NCBI GenBank assembly: GCA_030632525.1
Contig: DAOVUP010000070.1
Location: 1 to 7,265, forward strand
From: Desulfobacteraceae bacterium
GTDB taxonomy: Bacteria > Desulfobacterota > DSM-4660 > Desulfatiglandales > Desulfatiglandaceae
Direction: 5' to 3'
DNA length: 7,265 bases
Shown: positions 6,255 through 7,265 of the stretch, one piece after another
Layout: every line of letters begins with the position of its first letter
Position numbering within the stretch: position 1 is the first letter of the stretch
Program-made: the position numbers and the translations under genes
Notes under the pieces: generated by a model
Seen by the model: the letters and a program-made list of their open reading frames with translations, nothing else
Databases searched by the model: none
What the model was told of the DNA's origin: nothing

Positions 6255-6439
6255 GAGACCTTTGAAAAATGTTCAATTTTGGTCAAGGTCAAGTCGAAGA
6301 TCCCGCACTTTGAGCGGGGGAAAGCAAAAAGTTCAACCACAGGAATATATAAAATATTTCGAGGATTGAAATTTGAGCCTGACGCCGAGATTGGGCAGAT
6401 AAGCACAGACTTCGAAAGGGGACGTTTTTCAAAGGTCTC
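6255..6439. mobile_element. MITE-like insert with terminal inverted repeats between proA and nadD
   Basis: GAGACCTTTGAAAAA at 6255-6269 is the exact reverse complement of 6425-6439; with one mismatch the ends extend to 18 bases (6255-6272 and 6422-6439). The 185 bases between the outer ends hold no gene. They include a doubled GGTCAA (6281-6292), a small CCCGC/GCGGG hairpin (6302-6318) and an AT-rich core (6343-6360). The size, ends and lack of coding capacity fit a nonautonomous miniature transposable element or an interspersed intergenic repeat. No clear target-site duplication is visible, and no cognate transposase is present in the window. Left as RNA, the ends would form a 15-bp stem in the proA-nadD transcript. 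A structured regulatory RNA is the alternative reading. Confidence 0.55.
6302..6318. other. Short GC hairpin inside the insert
   Basis: CCCGC (6302-6306) and GCGGG (6314-6318) form a perfect 5-bp stem around a 7-base loop. No T-tract follows on either strand, so it is not a convincing terminator; it is probably an internal structural part of the insert. Confidence 0.35.
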
Positions 6440-7265
6440 ACCTTATCTGTCCCTGCCCATAGACTATAAATTTCGTGGTCGTCAGCTCTTCCAATCCCAT
6501 GGGGCCGAATGCGTGAAGTTTAGAGGTGTTTATCCCGATTTCTGCGCCAAGACCCAGCTGGTTACCATCATTAAACCGGGTAGAGGCATTGATCAAGACA
6601 ACGGAAGAATCCACCTCGGTCAAGAACCGCTGAGACCTGGCATAATCGTTGGTTATAATGGCCTCTGTATGGTTGGAACCATATTTTTCAATATGATCAA
6701 GGGCCTCATCCATATGGGAAACGATTTTAACTGCAAGAATCAGGTCAAGAAATTCCCGAGGCCAGTCAGATTCATCAGCGGGCCTCATATCCGGAATCAG
6801 CCCAACGCTCTCAGGGCAACCCCTGAGTTCAACTCCTGCATCACGAAATAATTTCGCCATATCAGGGAGAAAGTCTGCTGCTACATCCCTGTGCACGAGC
6901 ATGGTTTCCATGGCATTGCACACCCCTGGCCTGTGGACCTTGGCATTATAGCATATCTCCCTCGCCATATGGAGGGAAGCGGATCTGTCTACATAAATAT
7001 GGCACACTCCCTTATAATGTTTCAACACCGGAATTCGAGAATGGTCTGTGACAAAGCGGATCAGCCCCTCCCCTCCCCTGGGGATAATAATATCTATATG
7101 TTCATCAAGGCCTATCAAGATATTGACAGCCTCTCTGTCGGTCGTGGGTATGACCTGAACGGCCTTTGGGGGGAGCCCGGTTTCTTGGAGGGCCTCACTT
7201 AACAGGTTACCGAGGATGATGTTGGAGTAAATGGCCTCTGATCCACCCTTAAGGATCACCGCATT
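6438..7265 (-). CDS. proA: Gamma-glutamyl phosphate reductase ProA (C-terminal part, 5' end outside the window)
   Basis: The last 275 codons of ProA are present; the family is about 415-420 residues, so roughly 140 N-terminal residues lie beyond the right edge. The reading frame continues to the last base as [11 protein letters not shown], the standard ProA segment, so GTG 7259 is an internal valine codon, not a start. ProA reduces gamma-glutamyl phosphate with NADPH to glutamate semialdehyde, the second step of proline synthesis. The catalytic cysteine is seen in [11 protein letters not shown] (residue 116 of the visible part). Also visible are [27 protein letters not shown] and the C-terminal [13 protein letters not shown]. 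The TGA stop (6440-6438) overlaps the end of the inverted-repeat insert by two bases, but the C-terminus (YGQGQIR) is normal, so the insert did not truncate the protein. Confidence 0.96.
   Translation of the reverse strand, partial: NAVILKGGSEAIYSNIILGNLLSEALQETGLPPKAVQVIPTTDREAVNILIGLDEHIDIIIPRGGEGLIRFVTDHSRIPVLKHYKGVCHIYVDRSASLHMAREICYNAKVHRPGVCNAMETMLVHRDVAADFLPDMAKLFRDAGVELRGCPESVGLIPDMRPADESDWPREFLDLILAVKIVSHMDEALDHIEKYGSNHTEAIITNDYARSQRFLTEVDSSVVLINASTRFNDGNQLGLGAEIGINTSKLHAFGPMGLEELTTTKFIVYGQGQIR

Noticed and set aside
6302..6318. Intrinsic terminator between proA and nadD
   Set aside because: The stem is only 5 bp and no T-run follows on either strand.
6279..6851. 190-codon plus-strand open frame over the insert and the proA 3' end
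   Set aside because: It is mostly antisense to well-conserved proA codons, shows no recognisable domain, and has no ribosome binding site of note.
7257..7259. GTG start codon for the right-hand gene
   Set aside because: The upstream codons AAT GCG continue the conserved ProA N-A-V segment, so the GTG is an internal valine.

Overview
The window is a compact, moderate-GC bacterial chromosomal segment in which every supported gene lies on the minus strand. Read in the direction of transcription (high to low coordinates), the order is proA (3' part, entering from the right edge), a 185-bp repeat-like insert, nadD, rsfS, a secreted M48 metalloprotease with C-terminal TPRs, a long class II aldolase, a YhaM-type OB-fold/HD exoribonuclease, a 226-bp intergenic gap, and the first 361 codons of hrpA, which runs off the left edge. 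The plus strand carries no convincing gene; its open frames are antisense to these genes.

The proA-nadD-rsfS order, a BepA-like envelope protease, HrpA, and noncoding families of GCGCAAAG-like and GATGCAG-like short repeats suggest a Gram-negative bacterium, most likely Desulfobacterota (the former Deltaproteobacteria). This is inference from protein style and context. No rRNA or taxonomic marker gene is present.

Layout: 7265-6438 is gamma-glutamyl phosphate reductase (proline synthesis). 6439-6255 is an insert bounded by 15-bp perfect terminal inverted repeats. 6223-5561 is NadD (NAD synthesis). 5580-5224 is RsfS (ribosome silencing). 5222-3687 is the M48 protease, whose 5' end is built from two heptanucleotide tandem arrays. 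3658-2363 is the aldolase, with a consensus ribosome binding site. 2370-1312 is the exoribonuclease. 1311-1086 is noncoding, with a hairpin and a short repeat. 1085-1 is the HrpA N-terminus. From nadD to yhaM the genes overlap or nearly touch, so they probably form one operon; hrpA is probably separately transcribed.

The genes are mainly housekeeping. A loose theme is RNA and ribosome handling (RsfS, YhaM-like nuclease, HrpA) beside central metabolism (NadD, aldolase, ProA) and envelope quality control (M48-TPR). The most unusual signals are noncoding: the insert with terminal inverted repeats that starts inside the proA stop codon, a second copy of its end sequence just after the rsfS stop, and the heptamer arrays that appear to supply the start codon and the positively charged N-terminus of the protease.
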